From assembly GCF_003054045.1 (NCBI RefSeq), contig NZ_QBKH01000003.1, positions 682,001 to 746,000 on the forward strand: DNA of 64,000 nt, written 5' to 3'. Position 1 is the first letter of the stretch, and every line of letters begins with the position of its first letter. Of the stretch, positions 39,681 to 53,700 are shown in pieces. Both the position numbers and the translations under genes were made by a program. Origin of the DNA: Sphingobacterium faecium. Its GTDB lineage: Bacteria > Bacteroidota > Bacteroidia > Sphingobacteriales > Sphingobacteriaceae. The notes under the pieces are model-generated. The model searched no databases. It worked only from the letters and a program-made list of their open reading frames with translations, and had not been told where the DNA came from.

Positions 39681-42647
39681 CTAAGGAGTTACCGGTTCAG
39701 CTTTTTTAGGAGCTTCTTCAAAATGTTCTCCTTTACTCAAATCGTATACTGCTGGTGCAGCTAAGAATATAGAGGAATATGTACCTACAATAATACCAAT
39801 TAAGATCGCGAAAGAGAAGCCTCTGATTACTTCACCACCGAAAACAAATAATACTGCTAATACGAATACAATTGTCAATGATGTAATAACCGTTCTGCTT
39901 AATGTTGTATTGATGGCGTGGTTGATGATTTCACCAAAGTTTTTATTTAAAGCATTTGGCTTATTTAGATCTTCACGGATACGGTCAAATACCACTACCG
40001 TATCATTTACAGAATAGCCTAATACCGTTAAAATAGCGGCAATAAAATGCTGATCAATGTCTAATGAGAATGGAACAATACCATCTAAAATAGAGAACAA
40101 ACCTAATACAATGACGGCATCATGCACGGTAGCGATTGCAGCACCTGCTGAATATTGCCACTTACGGAAACGTACTAAAATATATACTGCAATGATTAAT
40201 AAGGCAAAGATTGTTGCATAAATTGATCTTGCTTTCATATCAGTTGCGATACTAGGACCAACTTTCTGAGAAGAAAGAATCTCATGTTTGTTGCTCGCAT
40301 CTACTTTAGATAATCCTTCATTCAATTTAGTCAATACTTCTTGGTCTGCTTCGTCAGATGTCTCATCGATATGATAAGTTGTTGTGATACGAAGTTGGTT
40401 TGCAGCTCCAAATACTTTAACCTCAGTTGTTTTTTGGAAAGCATCATCTAAATTTTTACGTACAGCTTCTAGATCTACAGGTTTGTCGTAACGAATGGTA
40501 TACGTACGTCCACCTTGGAAATCGACCCCTTGACTAAATCCTTTAATGAAGATCGATGCAAAACAAGCGATAACGACAACAATAGAAACGATGTAAAGTC
40601 CTTTTCTTTTCTTGATGAATTGGAAATTGGCATTTTGCAATGTTTTCGCAGACCAAGGGAAAGAAACTTTAATTTTCATATCACGTTCCAGCATCCACTC
40701 AAAAATAATACGAGTCAGGAAGATACCGGTAAATAGTGAGGTGATAATACCCACCATTAATGTGGTTGCAAACCCTAAAATTGGACCTGTTCCGAAGAAG
40801 AATAATACTAAACCAACTAAGAAGGTCGTAATTTGTGAATCTAAGATTGAAGGTAAAGCATGTTTGTAGCCATCAGCAACAGCTTGACGGATTGATTTAC
40901 CACCCGCTAATTCCTCACGTATACGTTCGTAAATCAGTACGTTGGCATCCACCGCAGTACCCATTGTCAAAACGATACCTGCGATACCCGGAAGGGTGAG
41001 CACAGCATTCAATGATGCCAATACCCCCATGATAAAGAATACGTTTACAAGAACAGCAATGTTTGCTACCAAACCTGCAGTATTGTAATACGCAATCATG
41101 AATACCAGAACCAATACGATACCGATAACTGCTGAATTCACACCCGAATCAATCGCTGATTGTCCTAAAGTAGGACCGACGATGGCTTCTTCTACTATTT
41201 TAGCTGTTGTTGGAAGACGACCTGCTTTCAATACGTTGGCTAAATCTTTTGTATCTTCAACTGTGAAAGAACCAGAGATGGATGAATTACCACCCGCGAT
41301 CTCTTCATTAACACCAGGTGCTGAATACACGACATTGTCAAGAACGATAGCGATCGATTGGTGACCTTGCGCTGCTTTAGCTGTAATTTTTTTCCATTCA
41401 CGAGCACCTTCGCTGTTCATTTGCATCGAAACAACAGGCTCATTTCTTTCATTAAATTCGTCACGTGCATTGGTAATCACATCACCCGTTAAAACTGGGC
41501 CATTATCCACACCCGCAGGTCTGATCGCGTATAAAGAAAGGATGTTTGGAGTTTTAGCTTCAGGTTTTACTGACCATAACAATCTTAAATTTCCTGGGAT
41601 AATGGATTTAACGTCAGGTCTGTTTAAAAAAGCATTTACTTTAGCGGTATCTTTAAGTTCTGCACTACCCACCATTGCTCCAGGCATTAAAGCCATTTGT
41701 TGATTCTCACCCATGTAAACAGCTGGTCTCAACACATCAAATAATGGGTTTTCTTGTGATAATTTTGCAGTAGCGCTATCTTTTGTATTTTTATTTGCAC
41801 CCAGGTTAGCCAATAAATCCTCTGATTTTTTAGTCGAATCTGTTGCTGCTTTATCCTCTGTAGGAGCTACTTTTAAAGTTGCAGATAAAGTTTTGTTAAT
41901 GTTTTCTAACAAAGGATATACTTCCTGATTCGCATAAGTTTCGTAAAACTCGAGTTTTGCCGATCCCTGTAATAATTTACGGACACGCTGCTCGTCATTC
42001 ACACCCGGCAATTCAATTAAAATACGGTTTGTACCTTGTTGAATCTGGATGTTAGGAGAAGCAACTCCAAATTTATCAATACGCGTACGAAGTACTTTGT
42101 ATGAGTTTTGGATAGCATTATCAGCTTCTTTTTGTAAGAAAGATTCCAATTGTCTATCAGAGTCCCCCGCTTTGATTAAAGATGCATTATCTTTAGTCGC
42201 GAAAAAAGTTGAAAGCGGAGTCGTAGTACCTGTAGCTTTATATTCTTCAATGAATAAATTTACTAGAGATTTTTGACTTGTTTTACTTTTCGAAACGGCA
42301 GCAGTAAGTGCTGCATTGAATTTCTCGTCTTTAGGATTCTCTGCTAAGTTACGAATCAACTCATCGATTGAGATTTCCATCGTAACGTTCATACCTCCTT
42401 TTAGATCTAGTCCTAAAGCCAATTCTTGACCTTTAGCTTCTCTATAGGTGTATTTTGCAAAACCTAAATTGTAAACAACCTCGCCAGCGATAGAGTCTAG
42501 GTACGATTTCTCACGTGCCATATCTCCTTGTGCATAATTCTCAGCATCACGCTCAACTTTGCGGGTTACAAAAGTGAATGATAGGGCGTATAGACATGCT
42601 ATAGATACCGCTATCACCAAAAATTTAATCAGCCCTTTACCTTGCAT
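39681..42647 (-). CDS. secDF: Fused protein translocase subunit SecDF
   Basis: This 988-residue protein fuses SecD and SecF, the common form in Bacteroidota. After an N-terminal helix comes the SecD periplasmic domain with LGLDLKGGMNVTMEIS, then the RND-type membrane bundle (GTAVDANVLIYERIREEL), then the SecF half with FSQGVDFQGGRTYTIRYD and GYSVNDTVVVFDRIREDL. About twelve membrane helices are expected. It uses proton motive force to pull secreted proteins out of SecYEG. The long periplasmic insert with Ala/Thr/Lys-rich sequence (about residues 255-300) is variable in the phylum. Confidence 0.97.
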   Translation of the reverse strand: MQGKGLIKFLVIAVSIACLYALSFTFVTRKVERDAENYAQGDMAREKSYLDSIAGEVVYNLGFAKYTYREAKGQELALGLDLKGGMNVTMEISIDELIRNLAENPKDEKFNAALTAAVSKSKTSQKSLVNLFIEEYKATGTTTPLSTFFATKDNASLIKAGDSDRQLESFLQKEADNAIQNSYKVLRTRIDKFGVASPNIQIQQGTNRILIELPGVNDEQRVRKLLQGSAKLEFYETYANQEVYPLLENINKTLSATLKVAPTEDKAATDSTKKSEDLLANLGANKNTKDSATAKLSQENPLFDVLRPAVYMGENQQMALMPGAMVGSAELKDTAKVNAFLNRPDVKSIIPGNLRLLWSVKPEAKTPNILSLYAIRPAGVDNGPVLTGDVITNARDEFNERNEPVVSMQMNSEGAREWKKITAKAAQGHQSIAIVLDNVVYSAPGVNEEIAGGNSSISGSFTVEDTKDLANVLKAGRLPTTAKIVEEAIVGPTLGQSAIDSGVNSAVIGIVLVLVFMIAYYNTAGLVANIAVLVNVFFIMGVLASLNAVLTLPGIAGIVLTMGTAVDANVLIYERIREELAGGKSIRQAVADGYKHALPSILDSQITTFLVGLVLFFFGTGPILGFATTLMVGIITSLFTGIFLTRIIFEWMLERDMKIKVSFPWSAKTLQNANFQFIKKRKGLYIVSIVVVIACFASIFIKGFSQGVDFQGGRTYTIRYDKPVDLEAVRKNLDDAFQKTTEVKVFGAANQLRITTTYHIDETSDEADQEVLTKLNEGLSKVDASNKHEILSSQKVGPSIATDMKARSIYATIFALLIIAVYILVRFRKWQYSAGAAIATVHDAVIVLGLFSILDGIVPFSLDIDQHFIAAILTVLGYSVNDTVVVFDRIREDLNKPNALNKNFGEIINHAINTTLSRTVITSLTIVFVLAVLFVFGGEVIRGFSFAILIGIIVGTYSSIFLAAPAVYDLSKGEHFEEAPKKAEPVTP

Positions 42648-42733
42648 CGTCTGTTTTTAGTGTATTAGTTTGATATTATATGATATAATTGATAACTCAT
42701 TCTTGTTTGAAAATTACAATTCTCCAAGAATGC

Positions 42734-42741
42734 CAAAGGTA
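42734..42741 (-). promoter_or_regulatory. Candidate -7 element of secDF
   Basis: The minus strand reads TACCTTTG, matching TAnnTTTG, 87 bases before the ATG. The upstream partner is ambiguous in T-rich DNA. Confidence 0.45.
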
Positions 42742-42836
42742 TAAAAATTTTGTAAAATGAAAAGCTTTATTTGATTAAGCTTATGATAAAAAGCGATTAA
42801 TTTGCGATGAATGGGTATGTGCCTTATTTTAAACAG

Positions 42837-42866
42837 AAAAAGCCTCCCTTTTGGGGAGGCTTTTTT
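42837..42866 (-). terminator. Terminator of the small outer-membrane protein gene
   Basis: AAAAAGCCTCCC and GGGAGGCTTTTTT form a strong stem with a short loop and T/A runs on both sides. It lies 20 bases beyond the stop at 42886. Confidence 0.9.
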
Positions 42867-42885
42867 ATGCAAAATGCAATTCAAT

Positions 42886-43359
42886 CTATCTTAATGTGTA
42901 TTTAATACCGAAAGAAAAAGTAGATGCATCAAAATCATTACCGTGATTTAATCTCCAATCTGGTTTCCAATCTGCGTGAAGACCGATAGGTGCTGCTGGA
43001 ATTTTAAATTCCAAACCTAATTGCGGACGTAAAGCTACCCAAGTTTGGTTATCGCCAGCATCAATAAATGATAACTGAGCACCGATACCTGCGTACCAAC
43101 CTAAACCGTTCGTTCCTGAGAAAGGTCTTGCATATTGGTAATCAGCTCCAACTGCAACAACATGGTCATCAAACATAATTTGTGCTTGACCATTGTTTGC
43201 ACCGCCCATAGATTGTTTGTATTGAACACCCCATAAATCACCTACTGTACCATCAAATACAACACCGATAGCCGCGCGTTGTGGTGATTGAGCTTTAGCC
43301 TCTTGTGCTCCTAATGCTAATATGGCAACTGCAGCCATTGATAGTAATACTTTTTTCAT
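42886..43359 (-). CDS. Small outer-membrane beta-barrel-like protein
   Basis: This 157-residue protein has a clear signal peptide cleaved after AQA-type residues (MKKVLLSMAAVAILALGAQEAKAQ). The mature part alternates hydrophobic and polar residues in about eight strands and ends with an aromatic/Arg C-terminus (FGIKYTLR), typical of small OmpA-like or OmpW-like barrels. No cysteine or catalytic motif. The specific function cannot be read. It is monocistronic between a terminator and a gene-poor spacer. Confidence 0.82.
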   Translation of the reverse strand: MKKVLLSMAAVAILALGAQEAKAQSPQRAAIGVVFDGTVGDLWGVQYKQSMGGANNGQAQIMFDDHVVAVGADYQYARPFSGTNGLGWYAGIGAQLSFIDAGDNQTWVALRPQLGLEFKIPAAPIGLHADWKPDWRLNHGNDFDASTFSFGIKYTLR

Positions 43360-43987
43360 AATATGTGTTTTTTAAAATTCAATTCAGACATGGTATGCAA
43401 ATAGCTTGCCAAAAGTTGTAAATAGACCTTTAGGACAATATAAAATAGGGAGAAGAGCTCAATATGGTGGTCATAGAGAAATTCTTTGGTAAATTTAATA
43501 TATTGATAATGAGTTGTTAAATCAGCTTTTCCATTTAATCAATGTGCTGGTAAAAATGATGTATATCACGCAGCTATCTGATTATCTCTTTTTTAAAAAG
43601 TTGTTGGAAATGATCGCCATATCAAAAAATAACCAGGACGAATTTGTAAACTCGCCGCATCGTTTATACCATGTTGATCTCGTTTGAGATTGCAACAACC
43701 TCGGGGGCTGGGTATACGCTGACTACGGTTTTTACACCGTTATCGGAGCTTCACCACAATCAATATACTTCGTATTTATATGGTCAACAGCCTGTAGGCT
43801 AGGTTTTGAGTATTTAAGGGGAGCAAGAGCTCGTCGATTGGCTACTGCCTGCTATCCTTTTTATGACGAGTGGCCACATCATTTCCATTAAACAATATGA
43901 ATTTCGTCTTACTGTGTTAAGCTAGTGTTATATTAATCATTTTAATGTAATTAGTCAAAATAATTTTCATTTTTCACGAATTATTCT
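43360..43987. other. Spacer with a possible decayed coding remnant at about 43640-43880
   Basis: The stretch 43640-43880 is richer in G+C than other spacers and two overlapping frames stay open for 43-60 codons without good starts. One from an ATG near 43670 reads MLISFEIATTSGAGYTLTTV and stops after 43 codons; another, without ATG, reads NNLGGWVYADYGFYTVIGAS. I recognise no family. The rest of the spacer is AT-rich and empty until the guaB promoter area. Confidence 0.35.
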
Positions 43988-43995
43988 TAATTTTG
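43988..43995 (+). promoter_or_regulatory. Candidate -7 element of guaB
   Basis: TAATTTTG matches TAnnTTTG 33 bases before the guaB ATG. There is no clear TTG at the upstream position. Confidence 0.45.
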
Positions 43996-44007
43996 CCTGG
44001 CAAATAG

Positions 44008-45504
<1,497 letters not shown>

Positions 45505-45516
45505 TAGGAAAATAAC

Positions 45517-45554
45517 AAAAAAAAGGTCAGCACTTCAATCGCTGACCTTTTTTT
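45517..45554. terminator. Bidirectional terminator between guaB and ppk1
   Basis: AAAAAAAAGGTCAGC pairs with GCTGACCTTTTTTT around a 9-base loop, giving T tracts on both strands. It serves both convergent genes. Confidence 0.92.
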
Positions 45555-45556
45555 GT

Positions 45557-47626
45557 TTATACTTCATCTGTTTTTCTCCTGAGATACTTATAGATTTCAA
45601 TTTGTGAACGACAAGGCTCCTTGTCATTTATAACATATCGGTTATTGAGTTCATTGTTCAAAATACGGGCCTTCACATTATCGCGCAGTTGGATCTGCAA
45701 CATATCTTTAATTTCATCCCTGATTTTTTTACTGTTGATTTTTACGGCTGCCTCTATGCGATGATCCAAATTTCTCGTCATCCAATCTGCTGAAGAAATA
45801 TAGGTCACTTCTTTGCCAGCGGAATAGAAATACATGACCCGAGCATGCTCCAAAAATTCATCAACGATACTGATCGCGTTGATTGGTTTTTTAAATTTTG
45901 TCTGATTAGTCGCGCAGTAAATACCTCTAACGATCAGATCAATCTGTACACCAGCCTCTGCTGCATCATATAATTTTTTGATGAGGATACGATCACTAAG
46001 CGAGTTTACCTTTAATATGATACGCGCTTTTCTACCCGCTTTCACTTCTTCGATCTCTTTGTCGATATAATGAATGATTCCATTGCGCATATCTGTAGGA
46101 CAGATGAGTAGGCTATTGCAGTTTTTAATGACCTCAGCAGGATTACTTTTTGGTTTTTTTAGGAAATGAAAAACCTTATTGATATCTGCCATGACGCTTC
46201 TGTTACTGGTTAGTAAACAGTAATCACCATATAGCTTTGCGGTCTTTTCATTAATATTACCTGTACTGACAAAACCATATTGAATGGTTTTGGCACCCAC
46301 TCTTTTTTTAATGATACAAAGTTTTGCATGAACCTTTTTATTAGGAACACCGGTTAAAACCCGGATTCCTTCAAGTTCAAGTCTCTCTTTCCAAAATAGA
46401 TTATTCTCTTCGTCAAATCGAGCTTGAAGTTCAAGCATAACGGTGACATCTTTACCATTCCTAGCCGCATTAATCAATGCATTGACAATTTTACTATTTG
46501 AAGCAAGTCGATAAGCGGTGATCTGGATGGTCTTCACATCGGGATCCATTGCTGCCTCTCTTAAAAGGTCGATTACCGGGCGAAAAGTATGGTAAGGAAA
46601 GGAAAGCAAGATATCTTTTTTGATTATGATATCCGTAATTCTTTGTGTTTTGTTCAGTTGAGGATGGGTAAATCCAGGATTTGTGATCGGTAAGTTAGGC
46701 TGCTTAAAAACATTTGGAAAGTCCATAAAATGTTTGAAATTATGGATTTTCTGACCGGCTATGATATTATCTTTTTTTGTTAATTGTAATTTCTTGATCA
46801 AAAACTCCACCAGCTTTGGATCCATCTCTTTATCAAAAATAAATCGGGTTGTTTTGCCTTTTCTTCTATTTTTTATCCCTTTTGATATTTTTTCCGCCAG
46901 TGTGGTGTTGATGTCATTATCCAAGTCAAACTCCGCATCTTTAGTGATTTTAAAGACGTGCGCATGAAACTCGTCGAATCCAAAATAAGAAAAAATATAA
47001 GGGAGATTGAATTTAATGATATCTTCTAATAAAATAATATGTTTTTCCTTCGCCGATGCGGGCAGGATTACAAAACGACCGTTTAAGGTCGTCGGGATTT
47101 CGATGATAGCAAATTTTGTTTCATATTCCCATTCCTGTTTACGCATGGAGATGCCCAAGTAAAGGCTTTTATCTCGAAGATAAGGCATAGGCCGGCTATC
47201 ATCAAGCAATAATGGAGTGACGTTAGACTCGACCTCTTCGGAGTAAAAGTTGCGTACAAATTCTTCCTGTTTGAGGTTGAGTTGGCTAGCATCTTTGATG
47301 TAAACATGCTGTTGTGCCATTTCTTTTTGTATCAACGCCCAAAAATTATCAAATTTTTTCTGTTGTTTAATGACAATGGTATTGACCTCATCGAGTATGA
47401 TCTGTGGATCTTCAAAAAAGGAAGTATTCGCTTCCTTGTCTTTAATATCGATTGCGCGTTTTAAGCCAGGTATGCGCACTCTGAAAAATTCGTCTAGGTT
47501 ATTGGAAAAGATTCCTAAGAATTTGATTTTAGAAGGAAGAGGGACTGTTTCATCAGCAGCTTCTTGTAGCACTCTGCTATTAAAACTTAACCAGCTGACA
47601 TCTCTAGGAATGAATTTTCGCGCCAT
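45557..47626 (-). CDS. ppk1: Polyphosphate kinase 1
   Basis: This 689-residue enzyme makes long-chain polyphosphate from ATP. The N domain begins RDVSWLSFNSRVLQEA and FSNNLDEFFRVRIPGLK. The catalytic C-terminal domains show KKVHAKLCIIKK with the autophosphorylated histidine, the STGNINEKTAKLYGDYCLLTSN segment and the second phospholipase-D-like repeat around FLEHARVMYFYSAGK. Length matches the family. It is probably monocistronic. Confidence 0.97.
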   Translation of the reverse strand: MARKFIPRDVSWLSFNSRVLQEAADETVPLPSKIKFLGIFSNNLDEFFRVRIPGLKRAIDIKDKEANTSFFEDPQIILDEVNTIVIKQQKKFDNFWALIQKEMAQQHVYIKDASQLNLKQEEFVRNFYSEEVESNVTPLLLDDSRPMPYLRDKSLYLGISMRKQEWEYETKFAIIEIPTTLNGRFVILPASAKEKHIILLEDIIKFNLPYIFSYFGFDEFHAHVFKITKDAEFDLDNDINTTLAEKISKGIKNRRKGKTTRFIFDKEMDPKLVEFLIKKLQLTKKDNIIAGQKIHNFKHFMDFPNVFKQPNLPITNPGFTHPQLNKTQRITDIIIKKDILLSFPYHTFRPVIDLLREAAMDPDVKTIQITAYRLASNSKIVNALINAARNGKDVTVMLELQARFDEENNLFWKERLELEGIRVLTGVPNKKVHAKLCIIKKRVGAKTIQYGFVSTGNINEKTAKLYGDYCLLTSNRSVMADINKVFHFLKKPKSNPAEVIKNCNSLLICPTDMRNGIIHYIDKEIEEVKAGRKARIILKVNSLSDRILIKKLYDAAEAGVQIDLIVRGIYCATNQTKFKKPINAISIVDEFLEHARVMYFYSAGKEVTYISSADWMTRNLDHRIEAAVKINSKKIRDEIKDMLQIQLRDNVKARILNNELNNRYVINDKEPCRSQIEIYKYLRRKTDEV

Positions 47627-47756
47627 ATTTTTTTAATACTTCTTATTATACGATTAGCCTCAAATGTAAATTTACTGAATTAATGTAATATTTTAATAGT
47701 ATTAAATAATTGTTAAATGTATATGTAGTAACAACTTTTTAATACTATTAATGGAC

Positions 47757-50700
47757 CTATTTATCTGTTATATGAACCTGGATTCCTGTTGAATGGGATG
47801 ACATTTCTGGTGCATATAGATTTTGGATGCTGGTGATTCCATTTGAAAAAATACCGGCATTATTTGCTCTTAATTCATATTCAAATACGTAGCTTCCCTG
47901 TGGCAAATAGTCGATAAAGAAATTGGTTGCGGCATCCTTTGTACTTTCATAATAACCAAAACCTTGCTTATAGGTATAGGTCGAAGTTACATTGGTGGGT
48001 TCAAATCCGGATGCGCGCATATCTTTTAGATGTATGAATGATAGATTTCTATCGGTTTTTATCGAAATCCGAACTTTGACCAAATCGCCCAGTTGAATCG
48101 GCGTGGAAGCTGTTATAGGGACAAGTACTTCTTTCAATTGTACCATTTTTTTGAGGTACAACTCTTTTTGTAAAGTAATGGTTGACGATGCCGATGGTAT
48201 CTGATCTAATTGTTCAAAATATTGATAATACAAACCTCCTAATGCAATTCCAGGACTTGTTTTTGAAATCTCAACTTGACCAAGAGCTGGTTTAATCTCT
48301 TTTTTCATCCAACTTTCTTTCCTATAGCCAGAACCGATTTGTTTCGATATTTGAGCATCATCCAATGGTTTGCCAGCTACTTTTATCGTCAATCCTTCTG
48401 GAGCATCCAGCCAGTTTTCACCATAATTGATTAAGGCATCAACAGCAGCAACTGTTGCTTTGGTTGAATTCCAGTGACGTACTTGCTTATTTTTGATGAG
48501 CCAGATCTTCATGTTTTCAATGGCTTTTTTATCTTGGCTTACTTCGTCAAACGCTTGTATCAACAGGGCTTGTGTTTCGATCGGAGCCTCATACCAAGAC
48601 CAACCAGCTTGATTTTGATTCCAGTACATTCCTTTTTCAACCGATTCAACCGACTTTTGTTGCAATTGTTTGATGACCAATGCGGCTGATTCTTTTAAAT
48701 TGTAGCGATTTAATATGAGGGCTACTTTGGCTTGAGTAGCTATACTATAGCTGAGCTTGTCCTTATCCATCTCTTTTAGAAAATAGGCAATAGCAGCTTC
48801 TAATGGTGTATTTTTCTCAACAGCTGGATAGCTACTTCTGACCAATAAATATTCTATCCCTTGATCAATACTTGGTTTCAGCTTATTGTCTTGTTGGTAT
48901 CGAGACCAATGATATAAAATCTCATTGTCTAAAAATGCGATACCTTTTGTCAAAATTGGTTTAACGGTATTTGTTAAATCAAATTCAGCAATGATCCCTT
49001 TAGCTTGCAGTTTGTTGATCCCAGTAAGAATATAGGTTGACATGTGGAAACTTTCATTGCCTCCAGGATACCATGAAAAACCACCACGTGTCGATTGCCA
49101 TGCAGCAAGTTTGGTCATGTCTGCGGTTAAGCTGTTTTTAAGCGTACTTTGATCCAACAGAAGCGCTATATTTTTCATGGTTTCTTCTTCATTAATCGCC
49201 TCTTGTAACCAAGGTGTTTCTTGGATCAAGATCGCTTTCAATTCTTCATTGATGCGCAATTTTGATTGCAGTTGCTGCTGATCTTTCCATCGATCAAAGA
49301 CAAGCTTTATTTTAGGATGTTGATTGACCAAATGAGCAGAAAATGAGTTGAGATAGAATTTACTAAAAATGGATTCTGATGATTCATATGGGTATTCATT
49401 GACATATGGTAAAGCAAATAAGGCTTGATAAATGGGATTGCTTGTTAATTCCAGCGTATAGCGGTACGGCTCGGCAGTGGCAGAGGTCTGCTGTAAATTT
49501 TTCATTTCAAATGACTTCGACTGACCTTCTCTGACAGCAATAGGTAGAGTTTCTGTGACCAACATGCTGTTTTTTAAAACCGGAATTGTCGACTCTTCAC
49601 CATCAGAAAAATTTCCCCCTTGTGCCACAATGCGATAGGTGATCGCTTCTACCTGTTTAGGAATCGTAATCTCCCAACTGGTATTTTCACTCCCTTTAGA
49701 AGCGACCATAATTTGTTTTACGGGGATTTTCACGGCTAATGGACTCATGGTAATGGCATCAAACATTTCCAGTGAAACGGATGTTTTCAAGTCATGAGCA
49801 GACAAGTTATTGACTTGAGCTTTGATTGTCATTTGATCCGCTTCTCTAAAGAACCTTGGCATATTGGGTACAATCATGAGGTCTTTTTGTGTTTCGACAA
49901 AATCTGTGTAGGTGCCGATAGCCAGTTCTTTACTATGTGCAATTGCCATAAACTTCCAGCGTGTTAAACTTTCCGGAGAATCAAAGCTGAATACAGCATG
50001 CCCATCTTTATCTGTACGAAGTTGAGGTAAGAAAAACACAGTCTCCTGTAGATTTTTTCGAACCTGAATTGGATTCTCGTCTTTATTTGTACCGATCTGC
50101 TGTTGTCCGCCTGCTACTACTATTTCTTCCAGTGGAGGAGATGCTGCATCAGCAGATTGGTCAGCCCTCTGCGTGATCGCCATATCACTATTTTGGTTAG
50201 ATAAACCAGCTACTTTACCCTGTAAAAGATTTTTATGGTTAACCACAGCAGCCCCCCTGATCATGATCGATCCAGGAGAAGACTTTCTTCTCGTCCGGTC
50301 AAAATCATAATTATTAATATGGAAACCAAAATTCTTAAATCGATCGTAATCCAATGTCGTATTGAAATTCAAATCGTTATAACTTCTGATAAAACTACTT
50401 CTACTCAGATTATTGTAATATGACCAGCCTCGATAGGATGGATAAGAATTGGGGTTAAGATAAAATGAAAAATCATTGCTTGTCACATCTTTAAGTTTAT
50501 CCAGGGATGCATCATACATATTGACCAAAAGTTCCGAGGCAATCTGTTCTCCTTTTTTTCCTTTAATCACCAATTCCCAGGTCTCTTTTTGTCCCGGATA
50601 TAATTTATTTCTAAAAGTCTTTGTTTCCACTGTCAACGAAGGGATATCTTGTTGTACAGGCAATACAACCGATTTGGTGAAGAGCTGACCATTTTTAAGT

Positions 50701-53700
50701 CCTGTGAAATTCAAGACTAGGCTATTCTTGTTGGTTTTAGGGATCGTTATCTCAATTGTTGTTTTCGTTTTTGAAATGACTTTAAAATCTATTTTTTCAT
50801 CTTCGGATGAGGTCATGTTCAGGTGAAGGAAATCAAAATCCGTTTTAAGCATTATTTTAGCCAGATCTGAGATTTGATAATTGACCTTGTCCGTGGTAAC
50901 CATCAAAGGTGATTTTTCATCTGACTGTAGTTTATTGTTGATGATTTCCATAAAACGCTCGCTACGGATAGTATCTTCCGCGACAATTGAGATCGCTTCC
51001 AATTTATACTTTCCAACAAAATTAGCGGTATTGGGTAGTTTGATCTGATTGGATCGGGAAAGATCAAATTCCGTTTCATAAACAACGGTATAGCTTTCTT
51101 CTTTCTTATATTCGCCACCATAAGGTTCATATGGAAATTTTGCTAGAAATTCGTTCTCAGGTATGCTATTGTAGTAACTAAAATCATGCGTGATAAAAAA
51201 CGATGGTGATACGATAAGACGTGGATTTTCAATTCTTTTTTTCAGTATCAATTTACCCGTTGCTGGAACTTTTTGTCCAGATAGATTGAGTGCACTGATG
51301 GTGATCGAATCCAGATTACCCGCGTTACTTTGTTCTGGAGCATCTATCAAAAGTGTAAAGGGAATATTTCCGATCGTTAAACGCGTTGTACTCTCATTGG
51401 TTTCACCATTAGCATCCATAATGGAAGCCTCGATATGGAACGATTGCGTATACCTCAATTTGCGATCAAAATCTGAAGGAATGTCACTTTTAAAATTAAT
51501 CTTAAAATTGCCTTCCTTATCCGTTCTTATGGTATCTACCTGGATGATCTCACTCAGTGTACGGTTTATAATTCTATCGTAGACATCGTAAGGTCTCATT
51601 CTATTTTCTATTTTGTTGATGGAATAAGCAACTGTTGCATGGGCTACCGGAACTCCGCTAAAAGTTTTCGCTTTTCCTGTGATGGATATGGAATCCCCTA
51701 ACGATTTTTTATCTTTAAACTCGTCAAAAGTAACTTCAAATTTTGGACGTTTATACTCTTCGACGTTAAAGTTATAGTTTTGATTGATCCCATCGCCTGT
51801 AATTCTGATATCATATTGACCGGTGATATTACCTGTATTTAAGACAAATGAGCCCGCTACTGAGCCAAAATCATTGGTCACTAATGTTTTTTCTTCGATA
51901 CGTTGATTGTTGGTGTCATAAAGCCCTACTACGACACGTTTACTCGGCATAGTAGCGTATTTCGTCTTTTCGTAATTCTTGTACACAATCGTTTTGAAAT
52001 AGACAATCTGACCAGGTCTATAGATGGATCGGTCGGTGAATACTTTAGCATCGTAACGTGTGTCTTCTTTTGTCTCCACTGTCGGATAATAATACGAATG
52101 GAAAGGAATGAACACCGGTTCATCATTAATCCTTAGAAATAAGTTTCTGTTTTGGTTTTTATTGTTAAAAATACCATCCTTGTCTGTGGTTTCACTTGCT
52201 TGTACATCAAATTTATCTTGGCGTAGATTGTAAAACTTTAGGGAGGCATTGGCTTGCTTAGCACCTGTCTCGCGATCAACAATGAGCACGACTTGATCAT
52301 CTTGGAGCATCGCATATTTACTGTAATCGACCTTTAGATAACCGTAACAGTCTTGGGTACTATAGCTGTTTTCAAGGGGAGTAGAAGCATATACTATGGT
52401 ATAAGAACCAGCCTCTAGTGCCGGAAGAAGCAAGATTGTTTCGTGACTGACCTGATCTTTAAAATCATGAAGTTCAAAAACACCTTCTTTTACGACTATA
52501 TTATTTTTAGTAAACGTATGGATGTTGTCCCATAGTGTACTATCATTGGATCTTCGGATTTCAGATTGACCTTGATCCAACATATTTTTTGGACGTATTA
52601 TTTTATAGAAAATTTTACGGGAATTTTGATGTGTGACCTTCATCAACGCCTCTTTATTGGCAATATTAGAGGTTTTAGATTCGAGTAAAATAGAAGGTTT
52701 AAATGTATTTTCACGAATTGAATTCAGATAATTTTTGGTGTTTACACTGTCGGCAAGGGGCAAGTACGTTTCTATTTTTTTTAATAAGATATCGATGTGT
52801 TGTTGCTGATCTACTGCAGCAATATTTGCCTTGTTTTTATAGATGTTGATGTAATCTACAAGCATGATTTCTTGGAGTGCAGTATGCTTATATGTGGCGA
52901 TCCAATTTTCAAGAACCTGTAATCTGGAAGAATCTTGGGCGTTTTGTCTACGCAACAATTGGTATTTATTAAATAAATAAGCATCCGTATTTTTCCCTTC
53001 ATGGATGTTGGCTAAGTCTTGATATAAGCTATCCACCATCTGGGTATTTCGATCGGGCTTGTTTCTAGCCAAAGAAATTTGATAGGGTTGATTTTCTTGT
53101 AGCAGATCGATATAATCATAGACTGCAATATCATATAGCGTAGGCAGGTAGGAGGGATTTGGCGACTCGATGAGTTTCATCCATTTATCTTTTGGTTCCT
53201 GCAAAAGCATGTCTTTTTCTATTAAGGCATTTTTATACAAAGATTTGATTTTGTCTTCAAATTGTCTGCTTGTCCAAAAAGTAAAATCTTCTTTCGTACC
53301 TCCTTGTACTTCCGTGCGTTGATTAATGCTATAATAATTATTAATGAAATAATCACTATAATTACGTGCTTGTTGAATCGTTAAAATAGCTTTTGCTGTT
53401 TTATTTTTAAGCTGTTTTATTTTGATATCAAATTCTTGAATGACTTTTAACTTGATATCCGAATCATCAGAAGTTTGTATGTTTATCTTTTGGCGATATA
53501 AGAAAGCTTTTACTTGCTCATCATACCAATTTTTTTTCACTGCTTCTGCTTCTATTTTGGTAAGGATGGGGGATATTTCTTTCCAAAATTGATTGTCAGC
53601 CAAACTGTCGATCTGTTTCCACAGGGGAGAAAGATTATTTTTCTTTTGTGCGTATGAGTGTGATATACACAGTAATGAAGTGATGAAAATAAGTATTTGT

